Shown: positions 1-7,514 of the stretch, one piece after another
Position numbering within the stretch: the first letter of the stretch is position 1
Layout of the letters: each line of letters begins with the position of its first letter
DNA from: Amycolatopsis pittospori
GTDB lineage: Bacteria; Actinomycetota; Actinomycetes; Mycobacteriales; Pseudonocardiaceae
Assembly: GCF_013870525.1 (NCBI RefSeq)
Contig: NZ_JACBXD010000085.1
Location: forward strand, 1 to 32,452
Direction: 5' to 3'
DNA length: 32,452 nt
Made by a program: the position numbers and the translations under genes
Notes under the pieces: generated by a model
Seen by the model: only the letters and a program-made list of their open reading frames with translations
Told to the model about the DNA's origin: nothing
Database searches by the model: none

Positions 1-97
1 CGCCGTGGCCGAGCATCAGCACCGCGATGCCCTCCTCGGCGCAGTGCAGCTCGGCCCGGGCGGGGCCGTACGCGGTGTCGATCTCCAGCTTCGTCAT
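1..97 (-). CDS. alpha/beta hydrolase (KANL3/Tex30-like), N-terminal fragment
   Basis: Only the first 32 codons lie in the window; the gene runs off the left edge. The start ATG (97-95) overlaps the TGA of the upstream SRAP gene in an ATGA, so the two are translationally coupled. The visible protein begins with a short beta-rich segment and reaches VLMLGHG, which resembles the oxyanion-hole strand that opens small alpha/beta hydrolases of the KANL3/Tex30 type (usually LxHGAGG). The nucleophile elbow and the rest of the triad are outside the window, so the family call rests on this short stretch and on the position behind an SRAP gene. Confidence 0.55.
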   Translation of the reverse strand, partial: MTKLEIDTAYGPARAELHCAEEGIAVLMLGHG

Positions 98-852
98 GAG
101 CTCGGCAGGTCGAAGAGCGCGCTGTCGGCGGCGGGTTCGACCCGGTCCAGCAGCTCGGGTCCGTTGTTGCGGACGTTGTTGACCAGGCTGGACACCGGCC
201 GCAGCTCGATCGTGTCGACCAGGTCCTCGGCGGGCGGGACGAGCAGGTCGGTGACGTCGGACCGGTCGGGGTCGAGCCAGGTGTCCCACTTGTCACGCGG
301 CATCAGCAGTGGCATGCGGTGGTGGATGTCGGCGAGCCTGCCGACCGAGTCCGTGGTGATCACCGAAAAGGTGATCAGCGGGTCCGCGTCCCTGTCGTCC
401 TTCGGCCGCCAGGTCTCCCAGATACCGGCGAAGGCGAGCGACGCGTCGTCCGGCCCGGTCATGAAGAAGGGCTGCTTCTCCTTGCCGTCCCGGCGCCACT
501 CGTACCAGCCGTCGGCCGGGACCAGGCACCGCCGCGAGGACACCGCCTTCTTGAAGGACGGCTTCTCCTTGGCGGTCTCGGCACGCGTGTTGATCATCTT
601 CGAGCCGACACCGGGGTCCTTCGCCCAGAACGGCACGAGGCCCCAGCGCATCATCCGCAGCGACCGGACGGCGGGTTCGTCCTCCAGCACCGCGCCGTCG
701 GCGTCCCGCGGATGCCGTTGCACCACGGTGGCGACGTCCTTGGTCGGGGCGACGTTGTGATCGGTCCGGATCCGGCCCTCGGTCAGGTCCACCGCGGCGA
801 ACTCGTCGATCAGCGCGGCGGGGTCCTTGGTCGCGGCATAACGCCCGCACAT
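94..852 (-). CDS. SRAP domain protein (YedK/HMCES family), abasic-site crosslinker
   Basis: This 252-residue protein is a full-length SRAP (SOS response-associated peptidase) domain. Proteins of this family self-process to expose Cys2 and form a thiazolidine crosslink with abasic sites in single-stranded DNA, shielding them. All key elements are visible: Met1-Cys2-Gly-Arg-Tyr at the N-terminus, the NTRAE block (N88, R90, E92), WYEW with E118, and HHRMP with the catalytic His near 177. The start at 852 is fixed by the need for Cys at position 2; an upstream in-frame ATG at 921 would bury it. The downstream hydrolase overlaps by 4 nt. The divergent rsgA starts about 100 bp away, and the interval must hold both promoters. 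In mycobacteria SRAP and rsgA homologues are near neighbours too, but with aroA between them (from memory). Confidence 0.93.
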   Translation of the reverse strand: MCGRYAATKDPAALIDEFAAVDLTEGRIRTDHNVAPTKDVATVVQRHPRDADGAVLEDEPAVRSLRMMRWGLVPFWAKDPGVGSKMINTRAETAKEKPSFKKAVSSRRCLVPADGWYEWRRDGKEKQPFFMTGPDDASLAFAGIWETWRPKDDRDADPLITFSVITTDSVGRLADIHHRMPLLMPRDKWDTWLDPDRSDVTDLLVPPAEDLVDTIELRPVSSLVNNVRNNGPELLDRVEPAADSALFDLPSS

Positions 853-953
853 GCGAAAACCTCCTCTTCGAGAAGTCATCGTTACACGCTCGCCAGGCGA
901 TGGCGAGCGGCATGGGATCATTCTTCCGCGGTGTTCGAAGAGCAGGAGGCGGT

Positions 954-1964
954 TTGGCGGGCAAGGACTGGCGCAGGCTGGACGAATCCGATGTGCGGAT
1001 CCGTCCCGGCAAGGGCACCAGGCCGCGCAGCAAACGCCGGCCCGAGCATGCCGACGCCTCCACCGCGATGGTCATCGGGAAGGACCGCGGCCGCTGGACC
1101 TGCGCGATCGACTCCGATCCGGAGCGGGTCGTCACCGCGATGCGGGCCCGGGAGATGGGCCGCGTCTCGGTCGTCGTCGGTGACACCGTCGGCATCGTCG
1201 GCGATGTGAGCGGCAAACCGGACACGCTCGCCCGGATCATCCGGGTGGACGACCGCTCCAGTGTGCTCCGCCGGACCGCGGACGACACCGATCCCTACGA
1301 ACGGGTGGTCGTCGCCAACGCCGAGCAGTTGCTGATCGTGACCGCGCTGGCCGATCCCCCGCCGCGTCCGGGATTCATCGACCGCTGCCTGGTCGCCTGC
1401 TACGCCGGCGGCCTCGAACCGGTCCTCTGCCTGACGAAGGCCGACCTCGCGAGCCCGGACGAACTCCTCGCCGGCTACGCGGGCCTCGACATCCCGGCCG
1501 TGGTCACCCGGCACGACGAACATCCGGAAGAACTGACCGGACGGCTCGAGAACCGGGTCACCGCGCTGGTCGGGCATTCCGGGGTCGGGAAGTCCACTTT
1601 GGTCAACCGCCTGGTGCCGGACGCCGGGCTGGCGACCGGCGTGGTCAGCGCGGTCGGCAAGGGCAGGCATACGTCGGTGGCGGCGGTCGCGCTCCCGCTG
1701 CCCGGCGGCGGCTGGGTGATCGACACCCCCGGCATCCGCTCGTTCGGCCTCGCGCACGTGACCGCCGACGACATCGTGCTCGCTTTCGAGGAGTTCGCCG
1801 CGGCGGCCGAAGAGTGCCCCTCGGCCTGCGGGCACCTCGGACCGCCCTCGGACCCGGACTGCGCGCTGGACGATGTCGTCACGGAGGGTCATGCCAGTCC
1901 GGAACGATTGGTCTCTTTGCGCCGCCTTTTGGGTTCCCGAGCTGGGCACGATGACGAGCGGTAA
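954..1964 (+). CDS. rsgA: ribosome small subunit-dependent GTPase RsgA
   Basis: This 336-residue protein is a circularly permuted GTPase that acts late in 30S subunit assembly. The order is an N-terminal OB-like domain (about 35-105), the G4 motif TKAD (161-164), then the P-loop GHSGVGKST (207-215) and the G3 motif DTPG (257-260). A C-terminal zinc site follows with Cys288, Cys292, His294 and Cys303. I chose TTG at 954 because AGGAGG lies at 944-949 and because it gives an N-terminus of the usual length (…DESDVRIRPGKG). The upstream ATG at 900 has no ribosome site and would add 18 atypical residues. Its divergent neighbour is the SRAP gene. No clear terminator is visible before the lipoprotein gene 60 bp downstream. 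Confidence 0.93.
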   Translation: MAGKDWRRLDESDVRIRPGKGTRPRSKRRPEHADASTAMVIGKDRGRWTCAIDSDPERVVTAMRAREMGRVSVVVGDTVGIVGDVSGKPDTLARIIRVDDRSSVLRRTADDTDPYERVVVANAEQLLIVTALADPPPRPGFIDRCLVACYAGGLEPVLCLTKADLASPDELLAGYAGLDIPAVVTRHDEHPEELTGRLENRVTALVGHSGVGKSTLVNRLVPDAGLATGVVSAVGKGRHTSVAAVALPLPGGGWVIDTPGIRSFGLAHVTADDIVLAFEEFAAAAEECPSACGHLGPPSDPDCALDDVVTEGHASPERLVSLRRLLGSRAGHDDER

Positions 1965-2024
1965 CTAATTTCGGCCTAGAGCGATACCCCGTTCGGATCA
2001 GATCGACTTTTCTGGGGGTTTCAC

Positions 2025-2912
2025 TTGAAGCGCGTGACCACACTCGCCGCCATCACCCTGAGCGCCGTCCTGGCCCTCACGATCACGGGCTGCGGCGCCC
2101 GGCAGGCAGAGACGACCGGCGGCAAGGGCGGCGAGCTCGCGCTGGCCACCCCGTTCACCGACGCGCTCGGCCTCGTCGAAGCCGCGAAGGCGGGGACTCG
2201 GAAGACCAAGTCCTCCAAGTCGACCATCGACACCGCCATCGGGGGATCCAGGGTCAAGGGCACCATCGTGGCGCTCTACGACGGTGTCGATTCGAAGCTC
2301 ACCGCGAATATGTCCAGCGACGGTGAACAGGTCGAGATGCGCCTGGTCGACCGGGTGCTGTTCATCAAGATGGGGCCGGCCGAGCAGGCCGACCTCAAGA
2401 CCGACAAACCCTGGGCGAAGATCGAGCTGGAGAGCGAGAACCCCCGGGCGAAGGCCGCCGGTAAGGCCTTGACGAAGTCGTTCGAGATGGGCGACCCGGC
2501 GAAGCAGCTGGAGCTGGTCGAAAAGACCGGTCGCATCATCTCCTCGGAGCAGACCCGGCTTAACGGCGTCCCGGTGAACCACTACTTCGTCGAATTCGAC
2601 GCCAGGAAGCAACTGAACCTGTTCCTCGGCGAGATGGGCGAGCTGCCCGCCGACAAGCGGGCGGAGATCGAGCGGCGGTTCGAAGGCAAGGACCTGCGGA
2701 TCCCCGCCGAGCTCTGGCTGAACGCCGAGCAGCTTCCGCTCAAGATGACCATCGACATGACCGGGTTCATGAAGGCGATGGGCGCGCCCGCCGACGTCGA
2801 CGCCAAGTCGACGTACGACTACAGCGACTGGGGCACGGATGTCCCGGTCAGTGTCCCCCCGGCCGGCGAGGTCGCCGACTACATCGCGCTGCTGGAGAAG
2901 GCGGGCCGCTAG
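2025..2912 (+). CDS. LppX/LprG-like lipoprotein, copy 1 of 3
   Basis: A 295-residue exported lipoprotein. The signal peptide ends in lipobox I20-T-G-C23. Start TTG is preceded by GGGGG at 2014-2018 with 6-nt spacing. The mature part fits the LppX_LprAFG family, which in mycobacteria folds into a half-barrel that carries acylated lipids across the periplasm to the outer membrane. Landmarks shared with the next two genes are an LNGVPVNHYFVEFD strand, an AELWLNAEQLPLKM strand and a C-terminal YDYSDWGTDVPVSVPP. Together the three genes form a tandem paralogous set. This copy is the longest, with an extra charged segment around residues 193-226. The lipid cargo role is inferred from the family; nothing in this sequence shows which ligand it binds. 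Confidence 0.85.
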   Translation: MKRVTTLAAITLSAVLALTITGCGARQAETTGGKGGELALATPFTDALGLVEAAKAGTRKTKSSKSTIDTAIGGSRVKGTIVALYDGVDSKLTANMSSDGEQVEMRLVDRVLFIKMGPAEQADLKTDKPWAKIELESENPRAKAAGKALTKSFEMGDPAKQLELVEKTGRIISSEQTRLNGVPVNHYFVEFDARKQLNLFLGEMGELPADKRAEIERRFEGKDLRIPAELWLNAEQLPLKMTIDMTGFMKAMGAPADVDAKSTYDYSDWGTDVPVSVPPAGEVADYIALLEKAGR

Positions 2913-3001
2913 GTATGTGAAGGCCCCCGACAATCGGACGGTGGAAATTCACGCGCCAGGCACTACGGTGGTGGTACAGACCATTCACCCGAGGGAGTCC
3001 T

Positions 3002-3682
3002 ATGCGTGCCACCGGATTCGCCGCCGTCTGTACCGCCCTCCTGCTGCTGAGCGGCTGTTCAGCGGAGGAGAAACCGGCGGCACCACCGGCGGCCGACGCG
3101 GCGCAGCTGGCCTCGGCCGCCGGCGCGGGCACGCAGAAGGCCCGGTCGTCGAAGATCGCGCTGGAGACCACCGCCGAGGACGGCCGCAAGGTCGTGGTGA
3201 CCAGTTCCGGGCTCTACGAAGGCCCGAACAGCAAGTTCTCGATGGTCGCGGAGGTCGCCGGGGAGAAGCGGGACCTGATCTTCGCGGACGGAGTCCTCTA
3301 CTACCACCTGTCCGACGCGCAGGTGCAGGAACTCAAGACCGGCAAGGAATGGGTCAAGATCACCGCCGACGGCAAGGACGCGCTCTCGGCGGCCAACGGC
3401 AAGCTGATGACGGACGTCGTCGAGACGCTGGATCCGACGCGCACGCTCGACAAGATCTCGAAGTCCGGCAAGGTCACCAAGACCGAACAGGGTGAAGTGA
3501 ACGGGACGGCCGCCACGCGCTACGTCCTCGACGTCGGCGGCGCCCCGGCCGAGGTGTGGGTCGACGCCGAGCAGCGCCCGGTGCAGGTCGTCTGGGGCAA
3601 GGCCACGGTCAAGTACGACAGCTGGGCGTCGGACGTGGTGATCATCGCGCCGCCGCCCGAAGCGGTCGGCGACAGCCGCTGA
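3002..3682 (+). CDS. LppX/LprG-like lipoprotein, copy 2 of 3
   Basis: A 226-residue lipoprotein with signal peptide and lipobox L16-S-G-C19, followed by an Ala/Pro-rich linker. Start ATG is supported by GAGGGAG at 2991-2997. It is the shortest of the three tandem paralogues and repeats their landmarks: EVNGTAATRYVLDV, AEVWVDAEQRPVQV and YDSWASDVVIIAPP. The 89-bp gap before it is large enough for its own promoter, but I see no convincing -35/-10 pair. The region between about residues 155 and 175, where copies 1 and 3 carry an extra helix-like insert, is missing here, so the three are not recent duplicates. Function by family: surface or periplasmic carrier of a hydrophobic ligand. Confidence 0.85.
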   Translation: MRATGFAAVCTALLLLSGCSAEEKPAAPPAADAAQLASAAGAGTQKARSSKIALETTAEDGRKVVVTSSGLYEGPNSKFSMVAEVAGEKRDLIFADGVLYYHLSDAQVQELKTGKEWVKITADGKDALSAANGKLMTDVVETLDPTRTLDKISKSGKVTKTEQGEVNGTAATRYVLDVGGAPAEVWVDAEQRPVQVVWGKATVKYDSWASDVVIIAPPPEAVGDSR

Positions 3683-3710
3683 GCCGTTCCCCCGATCGGG
3701 TCCGGGGCCC

Positions 3711-3753
3711 CGGCTGTGTTTCGCTTGTGTGCCTTCACCAGTAGACACAGCCG
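3711..3753. promoter_or_regulatory. inverted repeat before third lipoprotein gene
   Basis: CGGCTGTGT (3711-3719) and ACACAGCCG (3745-3753) are perfect 9-bp inverted arms 25 nt apart. The right arm ends on the first base of the GAGGA ribosome site (3753-3757) of the next gene. A self-complementary CCGGGGCCCCGG (3702-3713) overlaps the left arm. It may be an operator, or an RNA stem that limits ribosome access. Nothing else tells these apart. Confidence 0.4.
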
Positions 3754-3764
3754 AGGACGGTTCC

Positions 3765-4559
3765 ATGCGGAGAACGGCCCTGCCCGCCGTCGTACTCGTA
3801 CTCGGCGCGTTCCTCGGCGGATGTGACAGCGAGACCGTGTCGTTCGCCGACGCCCGTGCGCTCGCCGACGGGGTCACGACGGCCGTCGACGGCCAAGCGA
3901 CGAAGTTCGCCTCGGACGTCGCGGCGGGTGCGATGCGCTCGAAGAGCCAGGGCCAGGCCAGGGTCGCGAAAGCGGGTACCGCGCTGGTCATGACCACGGA
4001 CTTCGTCGGCGAGCCGCTCGAACTCCGCCTGGTCGACAAGATCGTCTACGCGAAGGTCCCCGACAGCTCCCGCGAGGACGTCCCCGGCGGCAAGCCGTGG
4101 GTGAAGGTCTCCGCCGACGGCACCGATCCGTTCTCGCAGGTCCTCGGCGGCAGTATCGACCAGCTGGCCAAGCAGAGCGATCCTGGTCGCACGCTCGACC
4201 AGATCCGTCGGGCCGGCACGCTCACCGGGTCCGACCACGCCGACCTCGACGGTGTCTCCACCGAGCACTACCGGCTGGACCTCGACATGGCCGCGCTGGG
4301 CGGCGACCTGCCCGCCGGGTTGTCGGCCGAGGCCGTCGGGGAACTGGGCGGCAGACTCGGGAAGCTCCCCATGGAGATCTGGCTCGACGACACGCACCGG
4401 CCGCTGCGGATCGTGCTCGACCTCGCGCCGGTCCTCGCCGCGTCGGGTGTCCCGGACAGCGCGCAGGCCAGGACCACCACGAGCTACACCGAATGGGGAA
4501 CGCAGGCCGACATCCAGGCGCCGCCCGCGGATCAGATCGGCGAGATCCCGGCGGGCTGA
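3765..4559 (+). CDS. LppX/LprG-like lipoprotein, copy 3 of 3
   Basis: A 264-residue lipoprotein with signal peptide and lipobox L17-G-G-C20. I chose ATG 3765 over an in-frame ATG at 3729 because it has GAGGA at 3753-3757 with 7-nt spacing and begins with the MRR of a signal peptide. Shared landmarks with copies 1 and 2 are DLDGVSTEHYRLDLD, MEIWLDDTHRPLRI and SYTEWGTQADIQAPP. The tandem arrangement suggests ancient duplication of one lipid-binding lipoprotein. The wax ester/TAG synthase homologue lies about 1.5 kb downstream, so a link to storage or envelope lipids is conceivable but unproven. Confidence 0.85.
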   Translation: MRRTALPAVVLVLGAFLGGCDSETVSFADARALADGVTTAVDGQATKFASDVAAGAMRSKSQGQARVAKAGTALVMTTDFVGEPLELRLVDKIVYAKVPDSSREDVPGGKPWVKVSADGTDPFSQVLGGSIDQLAKQSDPGRTLDQIRRAGTLTGSDHADLDGVSTEHYRLDLDMAALGGDLPAGLSAEAVGELGGRLGKLPMEIWLDDTHRPLRIVLDLAPVLAASGVPDSAQARTTTSYTEWGTQADIQAPPADQIGEIPAG

Positions 4560-4622
4560 CGCCGTCACGTTCGCGGAGCCCGTCTCGTCCAGGTCGTGAA
4601 GGCGATCAGGAGGGACGAACAG

Positions 4623-5507
4623 ATGCGCGTGATGGTGATCGGGGCGACGGGTGTGCTGGGACGGCCGCTGGTGCGGAGGATGCTGGCCGGCGGGCACGAG
4701 GTGAGCGGGCTGGCGCGGGGCGAGGATCGCGTCGCGGCCGTGCGCGTGACAGGCGCGAAGCCGGTGACGGGCTCGCTGTTCGACGTCGATTCCCTGGCCG
4801 GTGCGCTGCGCGGGCACGACGCGGTGCTGAACGTCGCGACCCGGATCCCGGACGCTCGGCACGCCATGACGCTGTCCGGCTGGGCGGAGAACGACCGTGT
4901 GCGGATCGACGGCAGCCGGACGCTCGCGGCCGCGGTGCGGCGGGTCGACGAACTCGGAATCGTGGTGCAGGAAGGGATTTCGTTCGTCTACGCCGACGGC
5001 GGCGACCGCGAACTGGACGAGGACGCGCCTCTCGAACTTCGCGGCAACATCGCCTCTTCGACGGTGGCACACGCGAACATCGCCGAACTGGCCGAGGAAG
5101 GGCGCACCGCGATCCGGCTGCGGCTCGGGCTGCTGGTCTCCGACGACGCGATGACCACGGCGATGCTGGCGGCCGCGCGACGCGGTTCGCCGCTGATCAT
5201 CGGCAGCCGGACCGACTGGACCGCGGCCATCCATCCGGACGACGCGGCGGCGGGCGCGATCGCCGCGCTGCGGGCACCAAGCGGCGTCTACAACCTGGCG
5301 GCGGATCCGACGCGGAAGCAGGACCTCGGCGAGGCGATGGCGACCGCGGCCGGGGTCAAACGCGCGCGGGCGCTACCGAAGTGGCTGGCGAACCGGCTGA
5401 GCCTGATGTCGGTTCTGGCGCGTTCGCAGCGCGTCGTCTCGACCCGGCTCACCGACGCGACCGGCTGGCGTCCCGAACGCCCCACCCCCGACCCGTCCTG
5501 GTTCTAG
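4623..5507 (+). CDS. atypical SDR / NAD-dependent epimerase family protein
   Basis: A 294-residue Rossmann protein. VIGATGVLG at residues 5-13 is the dinucleotide-binding glycine motif of extended or atypical short-chain dehydrogenases (NmrA/epimerase type). The usual catalytic YxxxK is not evident: the equivalent strand reads EGISFVYADGGD with no Lys in place. The protein may therefore be a redox sensor or an epimerase-like protein without classical SDR chemistry. Start ATG 4623 has AGGAGGG at 4608-4614; an in-frame ATG 27 nt earlier lies inside the ribosome-site region and is less likely. The stop TAG is formed at the very edge of the large palindrome that follows. Substrate unknown. Confidence 0.75.
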   Translation: MRVMVIGATGVLGRPLVRRMLAGGHEVSGLARGEDRVAAVRVTGAKPVTGSLFDVDSLAGALRGHDAVLNVATRIPDARHAMTLSGWAENDRVRIDGSRTLAAAVRRVDELGIVVQEGISFVYADGGDRELDEDAPLELRGNIASSTVAHANIAELAEEGRTAIRLRLGLLVSDDAMTTAMLAAARRGSPLIIGSRTDWTAAIHPDDAAAGAIAALRAPSGVYNLAADPTRKQDLGEAMATAAGVKRARALPKWLANRLSLMSVLARSQRVVSTRLTDATGWRPERPTPDPSWF

Positions 5508-5587
5508 CCCCCCTCGCGTTTAGTCCTCTGGATGCGGTACTTGCGCGTGCAAGTACCGCATCCAGAGGACTAAACGCGAGGGGGGCT
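5506..5587. repeat. perfect 39-bp palindrome between convergent genes
   Basis: Two perfectly complementary 39-nt arms (5506-5544 and 5549-5587) flank a GCGT loop. From the outside inward the arm reads AGCCCCCC, TCGCGTT, TAGTCCTCTGGATGCGG, TACTTGC. The AG at each end completes a TAG stop codon, for the SDR gene on the plus strand and for the small protein gene on the minus strand. It must act as a hairpin on both transcripts and is a likely bidirectional terminator, although the U-tract is missing. A diverged copy lies at 26246-26302, so this is a dispersed element rather than a one-off terminator. Confidence 0.9.
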
Positions 5588-6077
5588 ACAGGAGTTCGAG
5601 CAGGAAAGGGAGTTCCTGGGGCGCGTACCAGGCGAGTTCGTGGTCTTCGGCGTCGCCGAGGGTGAACTCCGCGTCCGGATCGCCCAGGTCGGCCTGGTCG
5701 ATCACCGCGGCGGCGGCCAGCACGGACTCCGCGGCCTCGGCGGCGTCGACGTGGATGGCGGCGATCTCGGCGATCTTCACCGGTCCGGACAGCCGGACGA
5801 CGGCGGCGTCGAGGTCCGCGCGCAGCGTGGCGCCTTCGACGTCGGCGGAGATCACCACGCGCCGGGGTTCGGGCTTCTCCTCGGCCGCGATCAGCCGGAG
5901 CGACGCCCTGGCCGCGTCGAGCAGCGCCGCGTATTCCAGTTCCTCGTCGGACCCGCTGGCGTAGGACTCCCGCAGCGCCGGGGTCAGCGCGAAGCCCGTG
6001 CCGCTCCGCGCCCGGAACTCACCGGCGGTCTCGAGATCACGGAGCATCGCGATCGTCCCGGGTAGATAGACCCTCAC
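5586..6077 (-). CDS. actinobacterial conserved protein (DUF6912-like)
   Basis: A 163-residue acidic soluble protein starting with GTG in a GTGA overlap with the TGA of the acyltransferase gene, so it is translationally coupled to it. The N-terminus (RVYLPGT), followed by a segment ending ALTPALRESYASG and then EELEYAALLDAARASLRL, recalls a small actinobacterial family of unknown function that I associate with DUF6912. No signal peptide, membrane segment or catalytic motif is visible. The C-terminus is strongly acidic and ends in LPFLLELL. The stop codon is supplied by the edge of the 39-bp palindrome. The function is unknown; coupling suggests it works with, or is dosed like, the acyltransferase. 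Confidence 0.75.
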   Translation of the reverse strand: MRVYLPGTIAMLRDLETAGEFRARSGTGFALTPALRESYASGSDEELEYAALLDAARASLRLIAAEEKPEPRRVVISADVEGATLRADLDAAVVRLSGPVKIAEIAAIHVDAAEAAESVLAAAAVIDQADLGDPDAEFTLGDAEDHELAWYAPQELPFLLELL

Positions 6078-7480
6078 CAGTGCGCACCCTTCAGTTCTTC
6101 CAACGATTCCTCGATCATCCCGGCGAGAAGGTCCACATCGGACACGGCCTTGCGGTCGCCGTTCAGTCCGAAGTAGACACCGCCGTGGTACGAGGTGACC
6201 CCGATCGCCAGCGCCTGATTGCGCACCAGCGGCATGACCGGGAACATCTCCACCATCTTCGCCTGTCCCGCGTAGAGCGGCACCTGCGGGCCCGGCGAGT
6301 TCGTGATCAGCACGTTGAAGATGCGGCCCGACATCGACCCGGCGGCCCGAGCGCCCAGCGAATGCAGCGTCGCGGGCGCGAAGCCGCCGACCGTCAGCAG
6401 TCCGCGCGCGGCGACCGACCGGCCGGAATCGAGATGGTCCGCCATCGCGTGGCCGATGTGCTGCAGCCGCAGGACCGCGTTCGGCTCGCCGACCGGGAGG
6501 TCGACCAGGTAGGCGTCGACCTGGTTCCCGAGCAGCGCCGGCGTCGAATACTCGGCCGTCTCGGCGTCGCGGACGGCCATCGGCACCAGCGCGCGCAGCG
6601 TGGTCGTCGCGGTCAGGTTCGACCCACGCGAGAGCAGCCATTCCCGCAGCGCCCCGGAGATCGCCGCCAGCACGACGTCGTTGACCGTTCCGCCGTGCTC
6701 GGCCCGGACCTTGCGGAAGTCCTCCAGCCGCGTGCGGACCACCGCGAACATGCGGCCGCCGGAGGTGCGGACGTTGAGCGGACCGGACGGCGCCGGATTC
6801 ACCATGGTCTTCAGCGCCGACGCGACATCGCCGACCGTCTCGGTCACCTTGCCCGCGATCGCGGCGGCGTCGTGCGCCATGGAGCGGACGTTCTCCACGA
6901 TCTCCGTCGGCCGTTGCACGGTCTCGGCGACGGCGTCGAGGATCAGCTGGGTGCGACTGGGTTCGCGGCGCGGATGCCAGTTGTCGTCGAACGGTTCCGG
7001 CTCCTGCGGGGTGGCGTCGAGGATCAGCTGGCCGAGGTCGATGGTGCCGATGCCGTCCACAACGGACTGATGCGTCTTGGTCACCAGCGCGACGCGGTCC
7101 CCCGCGAGCCCCTCGACGAAGTACGCCTCCCATAGCGGCCTTCCCGGGTCGAGCCGCCGGGACATCAGCCGCGCCACGAGGTCGAACAGCTGCCCGTCGG
7201 AGCCCGGCTGCGGCAGCGCGGACCGGCGGACGTGGTAGTTGAGGTCGAAATCGACGTCGTCGACCCAGACCGGCCGGGCGAGATGGCCCGGGACCTCCAG
7301 CACGCGTTGGCGGTATCTCGGCAGGTAGGCGAGGCGCTGACCGATCAGGTCCAGCAGCTGCTCGTAGGTGAAGCCGTCGCGCGGTCGTTCGAAGATCGCC
7401 ACGCCGCCGACGTGCATCGGGGTCGAGTGGTCTTCCACGTACAGGAACGAGGCGTCCAGCGCGGAGAGGCGGTCGGGCAT
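6074..7480 (-). CDS. wax ester synthase/diacylglycerol acyltransferase family protein
   Basis: A 468-residue member of the WS/DGAT family, which joins acyl-CoA to diacylglycerol or fatty alcohols to make storage lipids. The N-terminus MPDRLSALDASFLYVED is typical, as are PLWEAYFVEGL before the active site, the ND-type segment NDVVLAAISGALREWL and the C-terminal NVLITNSPGP. The family active-site signature HHxxxDG reads H137-Q-S-V-V-D-G here. The second His, which is the general base of the HxxxD superfamily motif, is therefore Gln. Activity may be altered, or this may be a subfamily that tolerates Gln. AAGGA precedes the ATG by 7 nt. It is divergent from the methyltransferase gene with only 34 bp between the starts. 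Confidence 0.9.
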   Translation of the reverse strand: MPDRLSALDASFLYVEDHSTPMHVGGVAIFERPRDGFTYEQLLDLIGQRLAYLPRYRQRVLEVPGHLARPVWVDDVDFDLNYHVRRSALPQPGSDGQLFDLVARLMSRRLDPGRPLWEAYFVEGLAGDRVALVTKTHQSVVDGIGTIDLGQLILDATPQEPEPFDDNWHPRREPSRTQLILDAVAETVQRPTEIVENVRSMAHDAAAIAGKVTETVGDVASALKTMVNPAPSGPLNVRTSGGRMFAVVRTRLEDFRKVRAEHGGTVNDVVLAAISGALREWLLSRGSNLTATTTLRALVPMAVRDAETAEYSTPALLGNQVDAYLVDLPVGEPNAVLRLQHIGHAMADHLDSGRSVAARGLLTVGGFAPATLHSLGARAAGSMSGRIFNVLITNSPGPQVPLYAGQAKMVEMFPVMPLVRNQALAIGVTSYHGGVYFGLNGDRKAVSDVDLLAGMIEESLEELKGAHW

Positions 7481-7514
7481 GGGCCGATCCTTACATAGTG
7501 GGACACTCGCCGGT

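Noticed and set aside
4097..5665. 522-codon plus-strand frame across the third lipoprotein and the SDR gene
   Set aside because: Arg/Gly-rich shadow frame; both real genes have ribosome sites, a lipobox or a Rossmann motif in other frames.
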